NCBI RefSeq assembly: GCF_001307035.1
Contig: NZ_LKIU01000004.1
Coordinates: 93,811 to 157,810 of the forward strand
Source of the DNA: Arthrobacter sp. Edens01
GTDB taxonomy: Bacteria > Actinomycetota > Actinomycetes > Actinomycetales > Micrococcaceae
DNA: 64,000 nt
Reading direction: 5' to 3'
This document shows positions 27,609 through 36,874 of this stretch, one piece after another. The notes under the pieces were generated by a model. It saw only the letters and a program-made list of their open reading frames with translations, was not told the origin of the DNA and did no database searches. The stretch's first letter is position 1; every line of letters begins with the position of its first letter. The position numbers were made by a program, and so were the translations under genes.

Positions 27609-29285
27609 CTAGTACGCCTTGACCCGCTGCTCCACGAGCAGGTGGATCAGCGCGAACTTCTTCTCGCTGTCGATAGCCCTCAGCGCCGCCTCAACGGCAG
27701 CCGGCACATCGGCGTCGTTCTCCACCCGCACACCAAAGCCGCCGAACGCCTGCGCCATCAGCGCGAAGTCCGGGTTCTTCAGCTGGGTGCCGGAGATCCG
27801 GCCGGGGTAGTGGCGTTCCTGGTGCGTACGGATGGTGCCGTATTCCTGGTTGTCCATCACGATCACCAGCGGTGTGGCACCGTACTGCGCCGCTGTGGCA
27901 AGTTCCTGCCCGTTCATCATGAACTCGCCGTCACCGGCAATCGTGACGACCCTGCGTCCGGGTTCCGCCAGCGACGCCGCGATTGCGGAAGGTACTGAAT
28001 AGCCCATTGAACCGTTCCGGGCGCTGAGCATCGAGGCATAGCGGCGGGTGGGGAAGTAACGGTGAGCCCAGTTGGTGTGTTCTCCGGCGCCCAGCGTGAT
28101 GACCGCATCCTCCGGCAAGGTGGGCACCAGATTGGCCATGAGGGTGTCCATCCGGGCGGGGCCGTTGGCGGGCTCAGCCGGCGGCAGGGCAGCGAACTTC
28201 TCCTGTTCCTGCCGCATGCGGGAGGTCCACGCCTTCCACTCGTCCTTGACCGGCAGGTCCATCATCACCAGGTCCCGGACGAAGACATCCGGCTTGGCGA
28301 CGATCTGGTAGGACACGGGACCGGAGCGGCCCCGCAGCGAGGGGTCGATGGTGACCAGGAAGTTCTTTTTCTCCCAGTCCTGCCGGACCACAAAACCATC
28401 GGTAATCACATCGCCGGGGACGGTGCCCACAAAGATCAGCAGGTCGGTTTCCTCGAGCAGGTCGTAGGTGGGCTTGGGGCGGCCGTAGCCGATCGGCCCA
28501 ACGTACGACGGCGAGTCGAAGGAGACGGTGCCCTCGCAGCGCCATTCCGCGGCGGCGGGAAGGTGGTGTTCTTCCAGCCAGCGGGTGAGGGTTTCGGCAC
28601 CCTCCTGCGTCCAGTCATTGCCGCCGGTGACGAACAACGGCTTGTCCGCGTCCTTCAGCGCTGCCTGCAGGGCCTTCCAGTCCGTTACGGTCATGCCGCC
28701 AGGGGCCACCGGGATGGGCGGATGGAGGGCGCCGCTGATTTCTTCCCGGATGATGTCTTCCGGCAGGCCGATGACGACGGGGCCGGGGCGTCCGCTCATG
28801 GCCGAGAAGAACGCCTCTGCCACGATCTCGGACGCGCGCTCGGGGTGGTCCAGGACCATGACGCGCTTGGCCCCGGTATCAAACCAGGCCTTGATGTCGA
28901 ATTCCTGGAAAGCTTCGCGGTCCCGGTGCTCGAAGGGGATGAGGCCCACGAAAAGCACCATGGGTGTGGAGTCCTGCCACGCAGTATGAAGTCCCACGTG
29001 CGCATTAGCCGCCCCCGGCCCGCGGGTGACCATGGCGACGCCGGGGCGCTGGTTCATTTTTCCGTCAGCCTCGGCCATGTAAGCCGCGCCGCCCTCGTGC
29101 CGGCACACCACGGTCTCGATGGGACTTTCGTGCAGCCCGTCCAGGACGTCAAGGAAGCTTTCTCCGGGCACCACATAGGTGCGCTGAACGCCATGGGCAA
29201 TAAGGGAATCGACAATGACATGGCCGGCGGACTTCACCCCCTGCCCCTGGGCAGCGGAAGGACGTACCGGAGCACTCTGAGTCAT
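27609..29285 (-). CDS. Acetolactate-synthase-like TPP-dependent enzyme
   Basis: Thiamine-diphosphate enzyme of 558 residues with the three-domain fold. The N-domain has YVVPGESFLDVLDGLHES (about 37-54), the catalytic glutamate in CRHEGGAAYMAEADGK (about 61-76) and TRGPGAANAH (about 87-96). The cofactor site is GDGEFMMNGQELATAA...DNQEYGTIR (about 452-485), with Asp-Asn in place of NN. It stands alone, without an acetolactate synthase small subunit or ilvC, so a catabolic or specialised 2-oxoacid carboligase/decarboxylase role is more likely than branched-chain synthesis. The substrate is not predictable. It is divergent from tex across about 200 bases with no other gene. Confidence 0.78.
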   Translation of the reverse strand: MTQSAPVRPSAAQGQGVKSAGHVIVDSLIAHGVQRTYVVPGESFLDVLDGLHESPIETVVCRHEGGAAYMAEADGKMNQRPGVAMVTRGPGAANAHVGLHTAWQDSTPMVLFVGLIPFEHRDREAFQEFDIKAWFDTGAKRVMVLDHPERASEIVAEAFFSAMSGRPGPVVIGLPEDIIREEISGALHPPIPVAPGGMTVTDWKALQAALKDADKPLFVTGGNDWTQEGAETLTRWLEEHHLPAAAEWRCEGTVSFDSPSYVGPIGYGRPKPTYDLLEETDLLIFVGTVPGDVITDGFVVRQDWEKKNFLVTIDPSLRGRSGPVSYQIVAKPDVFVRDLVMMDLPVKDEWKAWTSRMRQEQEKFAALPPAEPANGPARMDTLMANLVPTLPEDAVITLGAGEHTNWAHRYFPTRRYASMLSARNGSMGYSVPSAIAASLAEPGRRVVTIAGDGEFMMNGQELATAAQYGATPLVIVMDNQEYGTIRTHQERHYPGRISGTQLKNPDFALMAQAFGGFGVRVENDADVPAAVEAALRAIDSEKKFALIHLLVEQRVKAY

Positions 29286-29486
29286 CTTCGACCTTTCTTC
29301 ATTAAGACTTACGCCTGTGGCTTTCGGCGCGGCATTGCGGCGGAGCGGGCGTTCCTATGTTGTACCCCATGCGCTCCCAGGTTCCGCAGATGATGTGCCA
29401 ATGTGTCAGCGAAGGCTTTGCATGCAGCATCCGTGGGGGTGCGGGATTCTCGGCAAACGGGACCGTCATGAGGAACAATTGGGCGG

Positions 29487-31904
29487 GTGAGTCTCACCGT
29501 GCCTTCCCAGTCCCAGCCCAGCCCTGCCGCTTCCGCCCAGCTGGACGGCGCCGACCGGATCTATGCGCAGATAGCCGCCGAGCTTGGCGTGGCGTCCTGG
29601 CAGGTGCGTGCCGCCGTCGAACTGCTGGACAGCGGCTCCACCGTTCCCTTCATTGCGCGCTACCGCAAGGAAGCGACCGGCACCCTTGACGACACCCAGC
29701 TGCGGGAACTCGACGAGCGCCTGCGGTACCTGCGCGAACTCAGCGACCGCCGCCGGGCCATCCTGGAAGCCATCCAGTCCCAGGGCAAGCTCACGGACCA
29801 GCTGCGTACGGCGATTGAAGCCGCAGACACCAAGTCCCGGCTGGAAGACATCTACCTGCCCTACAAGACCAAACGGCGGACCAAAGCCCAGATCGCCCGC
29901 GAAGCCGGCCTGGAACCGCTGGCCGATGCCCTGCTCTCCAACCCTTCCCTGGTTCCGGAAACGGAGGCCGCCCGCTATGTAGGGGAGGGCGTCCCGGATG
30001 CTGCCGAAGCCCTTGCCGGTGCCCGCGCAATCCTGGTGGAGCGTGCCGGGCAGGACGCCGACCTGCTGACGGACGCGCGCGAGAAGCTCTGGAAACAGGG
30101 AAGGCTGCGCTCGCAGGTCCGCCCCGGGAAAGAAAGCGAGGGGCAAAAGTACGCCGATTACTTCGACTTCGCGCAGGCGCCGTCGGGCATGCCGTCCCAC
30201 CGGGTGCTGGCCCTGCTGCGTGCTGAAAAGGAAGGCATCGTAGAGCTGGGGCTCGCCGAAGCCGATCCCGCGGACGGGGATGCCCTCGCTGCAGCCCGGC
30301 AGCGCTTTGAGAATTCAGTGGCTTCCCGGTTGGGAGTGGCTGCCCGCGGTGGCGCAGCCGATCCGTGGCTGCGCCAGACCGTGCAGCTGGCCTGGCGCCG
30401 GATCCTGGCCAAGCTCTCCGTTGATCTGCGGGTGCGTCTGTTCCAGGACGCGGAAACCGAGGCTGTCCGGGTCTTCGCCGCGAACCTGCGCGACGTCCTC
30501 CTCGCTGCTCCGGCCGGCAACCGTGCCACCCTCGGGCTGGACCCGGGGCTGCGCACGGGCGTGAAGGTCGCCGTCGTGGACGGCACCGGGAAAGTGGTGG
30601 ACACAGACACCGTCTATCCGCACGCTCCTGCCCGCCGCTGGGACGAGGCACTGTCCCGGCTGGCAGCACTGGTGCGCAAACACCGGGTGGAGCTGGTGGC
30701 CATTGGCAACGGCACAGCGTCGAGGGAAACGGACAAACTGGCTGCTGAACTTATCCTGGCGGTGCCGGAGGCAAAGCTGCAGAAACTGGTCGTCTCCGAG
30801 GCCGGCGCCTCCGTGTACTCGGCGTCGGCACTCGCCGCCGCAGAGCTGCCGGGTATGGACGTGTCCCTCCGCGGCGCCGTCTCGATTGGCCGCCGGCTGC
30901 AGGACCCGCTGGCCGAACTGGTGAAGATCGATCCGAAGTCGATCGGTGTGGGGCAGTACCAGCACGACGTCACCGCAGCGAAGCTGGACCGTTCCCTGGA
31001 CGCGGTGGTGGAAGACTGCGTCAACGCCGTGGGGGTGGACCTGAACACGGCCTCGCCGGCATTGCTGAGCCGGGTGGCCGGCATTGGAGAGCTGCTGAGC
31101 GAGAACATTGTGGCCTACCGCAACGCCAACGGCCCCTTTGCCAGGCGGGCAGACCTGAAGAAGGTTCCGCGCCTGGGCGCCAAGGCCTTTGAACAGTGCG
31201 CGGGATTCCTGCGCATCACCGGAGGAACCGAGCCGCTCGATGCCTCCAGCGTGCACCCGGAGTCCTACCGGATTGCCCGGCGCATCCTCGACGCCGCCAA
31301 CGCCAGGATGTCCCCGGCCGGTGCCGACCTCTCCGGCCTTGACCCTGCGGCCTTCGTCGACGAGTCCACCGGCCTGCCCACGGTCCTGGACATCATGGCG
31401 GAGCTGCGCAAGCCCGGACGTGACCCGCGTCCGGCGTTCCAGACGGCAACCTTCTCCGAGGGGATCGAGAAGATCTCCGACCTGCGGCCGGGGATGGTGC
31501 TCGACGGCGTGGTCACCAACGTGGCAGCCTTCGGCGCCTTCGTGGACATTGGCGTGCACCAGGACGGGCTGGTGCACATCTCGGCCATGTCCTCCAGCTT
31601 TGTTTCAGACCCGCGCGAGGTGGTGAAGTCCGGCCAGGTGGTGAAGGTCAAGGTCATGGAGGCGGACCCTGAACGCAAAAGGATCTCACTGACCCTGCGG
31701 CTGGAGGATGAGGTGCCCGCTGCCGGGGAGAGTTCCGGCGGCCCGCGCCCCCGTGTCTCCAGGCCGCAGGGCAAGAACCAGCAGGGCAAGAACCAGCAGG
31801 GCGGGGCAAAACCCAGGGGAAGCAAGACAGGCAACGCGCCGCGGAAGCCCGCGGCTCCGGACAGCGCAATGGCCGAAGCCCTGCGCCGTGCCGGCCTAGC
31901 CTAG
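29487..31904 (+). CDS. tex: Tex-family S1 RNA-binding protein (transcription accessory protein)
   Basis: Nucleic-acid-binding protein of 805 residues. Domains in order: N-terminal Tex HTH region (about 20-200, AELGVASWQVRAAVELLDSG and VPFIARYRKEATGTLDD); YqgF/RNase H-like fold (LGLDPGLRTGVKVAVVDGTG about 349-368); helix-hairpin-helix region (about 510-560, NTASPALLSRVAGIGELLSE); and an S1 domain (RPGMVLDGVVTNVAAFGAFV about 668-687). The C-terminal tail after about 745 is basic and low in complexity with two GKNQQ repeats. Tex affects transcription and stress tolerance. Start GTG 29487; a longer tail than Escherichia Tex is usual for actinobacteria. Confidence 0.93.
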   Translation: MSLTVPSQSQPSPAASAQLDGADRIYAQIAAELGVASWQVRAAVELLDSGSTVPFIARYRKEATGTLDDTQLRELDERLRYLRELSDRRRAILEAIQSQGKLTDQLRTAIEAADTKSRLEDIYLPYKTKRRTKAQIAREAGLEPLADALLSNPSLVPETEAARYVGEGVPDAAEALAGARAILVERAGQDADLLTDAREKLWKQGRLRSQVRPGKESEGQKYADYFDFAQAPSGMPSHRVLALLRAEKEGIVELGLAEADPADGDALAAARQRFENSVASRLGVAARGGAADPWLRQTVQLAWRRILAKLSVDLRVRLFQDAETEAVRVFAANLRDVLLAAPAGNRATLGLDPGLRTGVKVAVVDGTGKVVDTDTVYPHAPARRWDEALSRLAALVRKHRVELVAIGNGTASRETDKLAAELILAVPEAKLQKLVVSEAGASVYSASALAAAELPGMDVSLRGAVSIGRRLQDPLAELVKIDPKSIGVGQYQHDVTAAKLDRSLDAVVEDCVNAVGVDLNTASPALLSRVAGIGELLSENIVAYRNANGPFARRADLKKVPRLGAKAFEQCAGFLRITGGTEPLDASSVHPESYRIARRILDAANARMSPAGADLSGLDPAAFVDESTGLPTVLDIMAELRKPGRDPRPAFQTATFSEGIEKISDLRPGMVLDGVVTNVAAFGAFVDIGVHQDGLVHISAMSSSFVSDPREVVKSGQVVKVKVMEADPERKRISLTLRLEDEVPAAGESSGGPRPRVSRPQGKNQQGKNQQGGAKPRGSKTGNAPRKPAAPDSAMAEALRRAGLA
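31770..31799 (+). repeat. Tandem 15-bp repeat in the tex C-terminal tail
   Basis: GGCAAGAACCAGCAG occurs twice in tandem (31770-31784 and 31785-31799) and encodes GKNQQGKNQQ. It could vary in copy number by slippage; it keeps frame. Confidence 0.8.
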
Positions 31905-31919
31905 GGCCGTTCGGAGCGG

Positions 31920-32174
31920 CTAACCGTCCGCACTGTCCGGTTCGTTCAAGGCGTCCTCGGGGTGCTGTGCCTGCCCTCCCGGTTCGTCGTCATCGCCGGA
32001 ATGCGCCGGCGGCACCGTTCCGGCTGCATGGGTGCCCTGCGCCTCACGGATGTTTCCGGCGGATTCCTGTTCCTGCCCGGGCATACGCGGAGCGCCGGTG
32101 GGTTCCGGCTGCGGAGCGCTGGGGCCCAGGGGATCCTCGGCCTCGTTGGCCGGACCGGTGGGTTCGGTGGTCAT
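31920..32174 (-). CDS. Small hydrophilic, probably disordered protein
   Basis: Protein of 84 residues rich in Glu, Pro, Gly, Ala and Asp (MTTEPTGPANEAEDPLGPS at the start), with no hydrophobic core or known motif. ATG 32174 follows AAAGGACTT. The open frame continues to 32222, but the extra residues lack support. It resembles in style the 43-residue acidic protein at 34933-35064. It lies 25 bases downstream of the HAD gene on the same strand. Function unknown. Confidence 0.6.
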   Translation of the reverse strand: MTTEPTGPANEAEDPLGPSAPQPEPTGAPRMPGQEQESAGNIREAQGTHAAGTVPPAHSGDDDEPGGQAQHPEDALNEPDSADG

Positions 32175-32199
32175 AGCAAGTCCTTTCGGGTGGGGTGTG

Positions 32200-32889
32200 C
32201 TAGCCGGCGTCGGTCTGGCCAAGCAGGCTGTCCTGCAGGTTCTGCAGCAGCTCGCGCGGCGAGGCGTAGACCTGTTTGGCTCCGGCGTCGAGCAGTTCCG
32301 CTTCGCTGGTACCGCCGCAGGTCAGGCCGATAGTTGGGATCCCAAGAGCCGCAGCGGACTTTACGTCCCACACGGAGTCGCCCACGAATACGGTCGCCTC
32401 CGCCTCCAGATCAGCGGAATCCAGCGCCGCCTGGAGGATGTCCGGAGCAGGTTTGCTCTCATCCGCATCGGAGGAGCTGGTGGCGCTGCTGATCGCATCG
32501 TCGGCATCGATTGCCCGGCGCAGTGCCTGCAGTTCCGGTTCGGAGGCAGAAGAAGCCAGCACGACGGCGAGGTCGCGGGACGCGCACGCGCGCAGGAGTT
32601 CGGCGGCGCCGTCGAAAGCACGGAGGGAAGGCCAGGAGGTGGAGAAGATCGCCCCGTGGCTTGAGTCGAGTTTTTCCTCCACCTCGGCTTCGGGGTCGCT
32701 GCCGAGCAGATGCCCAATCAGTTTGTCCCCGCCCATGCCGATGGCCCGGTGAATGTTCGCCATCGGAATGTCATAGTCCAGCCGCCTGAAGGCCTGCCAC
32801 CAGGCGACGGTGTGGAGGTAATTGGAATCAACGAGTGTGCCGTCCACATCGAACAGCACTCCGCGCAGCGGCCGGGAGCTTTCAGTCAT
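32200..32889 (-). CDS. HAD-family hydrolase (phosphoglycolate phosphatase-like)
   Basis: Haloacid-dehalogenase phosphatase of 229 residues. Motif I is FDVDGTLVDSN (about 13-23), motif II is VVLASSASE (about 106-114), motif III lysine is in ESKPAPDIL (about 142-150), and motif IV is VFVGDSVWDVKSAAALG (about 165-181). A helical C1-type cap lies between (residues about 25-90). This matches the Gph/beta-phosphoglucomutase-like group. ATG 32889 lies eight bases after GAGGG; GTG 32892 is an alternative. Exact substrate unknown. Confidence 0.85.
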   Translation of the reverse strand: MTESSRPLRGVLFDVDGTLVDSNYLHTVAWWQAFRRLDYDIPMANIHRAIGMGGDKLIGHLLGSDPEAEVEEKLDSSHGAIFSTSWPSLRAFDGAAELLRACASRDLAVVLASSASEPELQALRRAIDADDAISSATSSSDADESKPAPDILQAALDSADLEAEATVFVGDSVWDVKSAAALGIPTIGLTCGGTSEAELLDAGAKQVYASPRELLQNLQDSLLGQTDAG

Positions 32890-32937
32890 CACGTATCCCT
32901 CGGGTTGGGTGCAGTGTGTCTGAAGAGTCTAACGAGG

Positions 32938-33393
32938 TCATGCCTCATCGGGTGCGGACACGGGCTTGCCGGGCGGTCCGAGGAAAGCGATCAGCTCATT
33001 TTCCAGGGCACTGGTATTGCGCAGTTCGCATTCCCACACCACAAGCGCTTCCCAGCCTGCTGTCCGCAGTGCCTGCAGCGCAGCCGCGTCGCGGGCTACC
33101 GTCCGGGCCCGTTTGGCGGCCCAGAACTCCGGGTTGGTCGCGGGGGCATGGGTGCCCGCCGGGCATGAGTGGGTGTGCCAGAAACACCCGTTGACGAAAA
33201 TGACTTTGCGCCGGCCGGCGAAAACCAGGTCCGGTTTGCCGGGCAGCGCACCCCCGCGGGCTGCACCGTGCAGCCGGAAGCGGTAGCCGGCCCGGTGCAG
33301 CAGCTGCCTGACCTTGAGCTCGGGTTTGGTGTTCTTGGACCGGATGCGGGACATGTTCCGGCTGCGCTGTTCTGCGGAGACCGTATCTGCCAT
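32938..33393 (-). CDS. vsr: Very short patch repair (Vsr) endonuclease
   Basis: Endonuclease of 151 residues that nicks beside T:G mismatches left by deamination of 5-methylcytosine. The family pattern is complete: RSRNMSRIRSKNTKPEL (about 10-26), GYRFRLHG (about 36-43), catalytic Asp in LPGKPDLVFAGRRKVIFVNG (about 50-69) and CFWHTHSCPAG (about 70-80). In enterobacteria vsr accompanies the Dcm methyltransferase. No cytosine methyltransferase gene is in this window, so it either serves a distant enzyme or acts in general T:G repair. Confidence 0.92.
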   Translation of the reverse strand: MADTVSAEQRSRNMSRIRSKNTKPELKVRQLLHRAGYRFRLHGAARGGALPGKPDLVFAGRRKVIFVNGCFWHTHSCPAGTHAPATNPEFWAAKRARTVARDAAALQALRTAGWEALVVWECELRNTSALENELIAFLGPPGKPVSAPDEA

Positions 33394-33520
33394 GCCGCCA
33401 GTCTAGGTCCAGCTGCAGGTTTGCCGTCGGCAGCCGGCGGAAAGGCCGGAGCTCCTAGGCAACGGGTCCTCCGCGGGCATATGTTGGCTGTGGTGTTGCC
33501 GGCGAGAGGACAGCAGTTCC

Positions 33521-34498
33521 ATGGCCCACATCAGAATCTTGGCGACCGGGGGAACCATCGCGTCGCACTCGGGGCGGGACGGCGCCGCATCGGTTGGACG
33601 CGCGGAGGACATCACGGCATCCCTGTCCGGGCGGCACAGTTACTCCGTCCAGGACATCACGAATGCCAACAGTTTCCGGCTGCGTCTTGCGGAGGTCCGC
33701 GCGGTTGCCGAGGCTGTCCAGGCTGCCGTGGCGGACGAGGGGGTGGACGGCGTCGTAGTTACCCATGGCACGGACACCATGGAAGAAACAGCCTTTCTGC
33801 TGGATCTGGTCCATGACTCGCGCAAACCCGTCGTCTTCACGGGAGCCCAGCGTCCGGCGGACAGCCCGATGGCAGACGGCCCGGCGAACTTGGAAGAGGC
33901 CGTCACCGCCGCTGCGGCCAGTGGGCTGCGCGGAGCGGGTGTCCTCGTGTCCTTTGCCGGTCAGGTCCGGTCCGCCCGCGGCATCCGCAAGACCCATACG
34001 GTGGCAGCAAACCCGTTTGGGGGCGGCGTCGAGGTGGCGCACTTCGTTGCCGGTGCACTTCACATCACCGCCGTTCCGGTCCGCCCGGCCCCGCTGCCGC
34101 TGCCCGGCGAGGACTTCGACAACGTCCGGGTGGAGATCATCGTGTGCGCGTTGGGGACCACCCCGGACCTGTTCAGCCATGCAGTCCATACCGGCGCTGA
34201 CGCCGTTGTGCTGGCCGGCACGGGAGTCGGCAACGCCGGTGCCGGTTTTGCCGAGGCCGTGCAGGACGCCGTGCGCGGCGGATGCCCCGTAATCCTGTGC
34301 AGCCGGGTGCCCGCCGGCCCAGTGGTTCCTGCCTATGGTGCGGGAGGCGGACTGGACCTGGTGCGCGCCGGTGCCATTCCGGGAGGAGACCTGGCACCCA
34401 CCCAGGCGCGGATGCTCGCGGCCCTGCTCACGTCGCTGCCCGCCACACAGGATGAAATCCTCCAGGCACTGACCACCGGCACTTCACGGAATAACTAG
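33521..34498 (+). CDS. ansA: L-asparaginase, type I (AnsA-like)
   Basis: Amidohydrolase of 325 residues converting asparagine to aspartate and ammonia. The first catalytic threonine is in ILATGGTIASHSG (about 5-17), and the second signature is VVTHGTDTMEETAFLLDLV (about 78-96). There is no signal peptide, so it is cytoplasmic. VFTGAQRPADSPMADGP (about 103-119) is also conserved. ATG 33521 is preceded by a purine-rich stretch. It is divergent from vsr and followed by an independent DUF1508 gene. Confidence 0.9.
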   Translation: MAHIRILATGGTIASHSGRDGAASVGRAEDITASLSGRHSYSVQDITNANSFRLRLAEVRAVAEAVQAAVADEGVDGVVVTHGTDTMEETAFLLDLVHDSRKPVVFTGAQRPADSPMADGPANLEEAVTAAAASGLRGAGVLVSFAGQVRSARGIRKTHTVAANPFGGGVEVAHFVAGALHITAVPVRPAPLPLPGEDFDNVRVEIIVCALGTTPDLFSHAVHTGADAVVLAGTGVGNAGAGFAEAVQDAVRGGCPVILCSRVPAGPVVPAYGAGGGLDLVRAGAIPGGDLAPTQARMLAALLTSLPATQDEILQALTTGTSRNN

Positions 34499-34622
34499 GG
34501 CTGCCGTGCCTAGGTCTCGATCCGGCATCGACCGCCAACAGTTGCCGTCCAGGGGGTCCCAAAATCCATCAGTCGGCTTAGTATTAACGGCACTGATGGT
34601 ACCCCTTACAAGGAGGTAAGAG

Positions 34623-34859
34623 ATGTCGGGCTACTTCAAGCTGGTGGACGCCCACGACGGCGCTTTCCGGATTAAGCTCATTTCCGGCGACGGAGCACTC
34701 ATGGCAGTGTCCGCGATGTTCCCCACCAAGGAAGCCGCGGCTGCGGGCATTGAGCAGCTGCGGGAGATCGCAGGAACCGGGCCAGTTGTGGACCACAGCA
34801 GGGATGCCGATGTCGTGGCAGAGGCCAACCGCAATACCGGCAGGGCCAAGGCTTCCTGA
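34623..34859 (+). CDS. DUF1508 (YegP-like) protein
   Basis: Protein of 78 residues with a single DUF1508 unit: GYFKLVDAHDGAFRIKLISG (about 3-22), then FPTKEAAAAGIEQLRE (about 36-51). Many homologues have tandem copies; here only one is present. It has a very strong AAGGAGGTAA ribosome site, suggesting high expression. The family is often stress-induced and of unknown role. It is followed by a hairpin terminator. Confidence 0.85.
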   Translation: MSGYFKLVDAHDGAFRIKLISGDGALMAVSAMFPTKEAAAAGIEQLREIAGTGPVVDHSRDADVVAEANRNTGRAKAS

Positions 34860-34888
34860 CCTGCCGCAGGCAAGACGTTTAGGCCTTT

Positions 34889-34921
34889 CGTTCCCGACGC
34901 CCGTTTAGGACGCCGGGAACG
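34889..34921. terminator. Stem-loop after the DUF1508 gene
   Basis: CGTTCCCGACG pairs with CGCCGGGAACG with one mismatch. AGGCCTTT stretches flank it on both sides. It probably terminates the DUF1508 gene and the convergent small acidic gene. Confidence 0.6.
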
Positions 34922-34932
34922 GGAGGCCTTTG

Positions 34933-35064
34933 TTATGACTGCCCCTCATCTCCCTCCGCGGCGTCCTGGGAATGTTCCCGGCCGGCTTCCGGCTCGGACG
35001 TTTCTCCGCCTTCAGACGGGCTTTCGTTGTGCGTGCGGTCTTCGTCATTCGGAGTGGTGCTCAT
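34933..35064 (-). CDS. 43-residue acidic small protein
   Basis: A short gene on the minus strand, from ATG 35064 to TAA 34933-34935. It begins MSTTPNDEDRTHNESPSEG and is rich in Glu, Asp, Ser and Gly, with no hydrophobic segment. A good GGAGG site lies five bases upstream of the start, and the stop is next to a terminator hairpin, so it has both ends of a real transcription unit. It resembles other short disordered actinobacterial proteins, such as the one at 31920-32174. Function unknown. The rest of the 335-base gap 34860-35194 holds the terminator and the promoter region of the next gene. Confidence 0.6.
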   Translation of the reverse strand: MSTTPNDEDRTHNESPSEGGETSEPEAGREHSQDAAEGDEGQS

Positions 35065-35194
35065 GAGTGCCTCCAATAGCTGGGTTTTGGCCTCGGTGTT
35101 TCAAGTCTAGGAACCTGCGGTCCGTCCCAACAGGGGCGGCGGGTGTCCCGGATGGTCCCTAGGCAGAGTCCGGAAGGGCCGGTAGCGTGGGCGG

Positions 35195-36862
35195 ATGCAG
35201 CCAAAAGACGCAGATGTCATTGTGGTGGGGGCCGGGCTTGCCGGGCTGGTGGCCACGGCCGAACTGGTGGACGCCGGGCGTTCCGTGATCCTGGTGGAGC
35301 AGGAAGGCGAGCAGAGCCTGGGCGGGCAGGCCTGGTGGTCCTTCGGAGGGCTCTTCTTCGTGGACTCCCCTGAACAGCGCCGTCTGCGGGTGAAGGATTC
35401 GGTGGAACTGGCCTGGCAGGACTGGCAGGGGACAGCCGGGTTCGACCGGGATGAGGATTACTGGCCGCGGCGCTGGGCCGAGGCATACGTCCACTTTGCC
35501 GCCGGCGAAAAGCGGGCGTGGCTGCACCAAATGGGACACCGGGTCTTTCCCGTCGTGGGCTGGGCGGAACGTGGCGGCTACGGAGCCACCGGACCGGGCA
35601 ACTCCGTGCCGCGGTTTCACATCACGTGGGGAACCGGTCCCGGAATCACCGCACCCTTTGAATCCAGGGTGCGCGACGGCGTCGAACGCGGTCTGGTGCG
35701 CTTGGCCTGCAATCACCGCATGCAGTCCCTGGTCAGCACCGCAGGAGTGGTCACGGGCGTACGCGGATCGGTCCTGGAAACGACGGCGACGCCGCGGGGC
35801 CGGTTTGCAGAGCGGAACACTGTGGGCGACTTTGAGTACTCCGCCGGCGCTGTAATAGTCACGACCGGCGGGATAGGCGGGGACCATGACCTGGTGCGGT
35901 CCGCGTGGCCGTCACGGCTGGGAACGCCGCCCGGGGCAATGCTCAGCGGCGTGCCCAAACACGTGGACGGACACGGGATCAAAGCTGCCCAGGCAGCAGG
36001 CGGACGGGTGATCAACCCCGACCGCATGTGGCACTACGTAGAGGGAATCAAGAACTGGGATCCGGTTTGGCCAAACCATGGGATCAGGATCCTGCCGGGA
36101 CCGTCCTCCCTGTGGCTCGACGCCTCCGGAAACCGGCTGCCCGTCCCGCTCTTCCCGGGCTTCGACACCCTGGGCACACTCGAGCACCTTCGGCGCACGG
36201 GACATGACTACAGCTGGTTCGTATTGAACAAGGCGATCATCCGCAAGGAATTCGCGCTTTCCGGCTCGGAGCAGAATCCCGACCTGACCGGCAAATCAGT
36301 CCGCGGTGTCCTCGGCCGGGCTACCGCAGACATCCCCGGACCGGTCCAGAAGTTCCTGGACCACGGTGAGGACTTCCTCACGGCCGGCAGCGTCCCGGAA
36401 CTGGTGGCGGCGATGAACGCCCTGGCCAAGTCCTCCACGGACGGCAACGCCCCTGTTCTGTCAGTGGAAGCCGTACTGAACGAACTCCAGGCGCGCGACC
36501 GGGAGATCGCCAACCCATTCAGCAAGGACGGCCAGGTCACTGCCATCCGGGGCGCACGGGCCTACCTGGGGGACCGGCTAATCCGGACCGCAGCCCCCAG
36601 GCCGATCCTGGAGCCCAGGGACGGTCCGCTGATTGCCGTCCGGCTCTCCGTCCTGACGCGCAAGACCCTGGGAGGACTTGAAACCGATCTTGACTCCCGC
36701 GTGCTTGGTGCGGAGGGTAAACCAATTCCGGGCTTGTTCGCCGCCGGGGAGGCTGCAGGCTTTGGCGGCGGAGGCATGCACGGATACCGCTCCCTGGAAG
36801 GAACGTTCCTGGGTGGCTGCCTGTTTAGCGGCCGGGCAGCCGGACGGGCGGCGTCCCGATAA
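35195..36862 (+). CDS. FAD-binding dehydrogenase (fumarate reductase/KsdD-like flavoprotein)
   Basis: Flavoprotein of 555 residues in the FAD_binding_2 family. The N-terminal motif is VIVVGAGLAGLVATAELVDAG (shortened: GAGLAGL, about 12-18), followed by GGQAWWSFGGLFF (about 43-55). The C-terminal FAD loop is FAAGEAAGFGGGGMHGYRS (about 512-530). Actinobacterial homologues are annotated simply as FAD-binding dehydrogenases related to fumarate reductase and ketosteroid dehydrogenases; the substrate is unknown. ATG 35195. No neighbour suggests a pathway. A bidirectional terminator follows. Confidence 0.8.
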   Translation: MQPKDADVIVVGAGLAGLVATAELVDAGRSVILVEQEGEQSLGGQAWWSFGGLFFVDSPEQRRLRVKDSVELAWQDWQGTAGFDRDEDYWPRRWAEAYVHFAAGEKRAWLHQMGHRVFPVVGWAERGGYGATGPGNSVPRFHITWGTGPGITAPFESRVRDGVERGLVRLACNHRMQSLVSTAGVVTGVRGSVLETTATPRGRFAERNTVGDFEYSAGAVIVTTGGIGGDHDLVRSAWPSRLGTPPGAMLSGVPKHVDGHGIKAAQAAGGRVINPDRMWHYVEGIKNWDPVWPNHGIRILPGPSSLWLDASGNRLPVPLFPGFDTLGTLEHLRRTGHDYSWFVLNKAIIRKEFALSGSEQNPDLTGKSVRGVLGRATADIPGPVQKFLDHGEDFLTAGSVPELVAAMNALAKSSTDGNAPVLSVEAVLNELQARDREIANPFSKDGQVTAIRGARAYLGDRLIRTAAPRPILEPRDGPLIAVRLSVLTRKTLGGLETDLDSRVLGAEGKPIPGLFAAGEAAGFGGGGMHGYRSLEGTFLGGCLFSGRAAGRAASR

Positions 36863-36874
36863 AACCCGGGAGGC

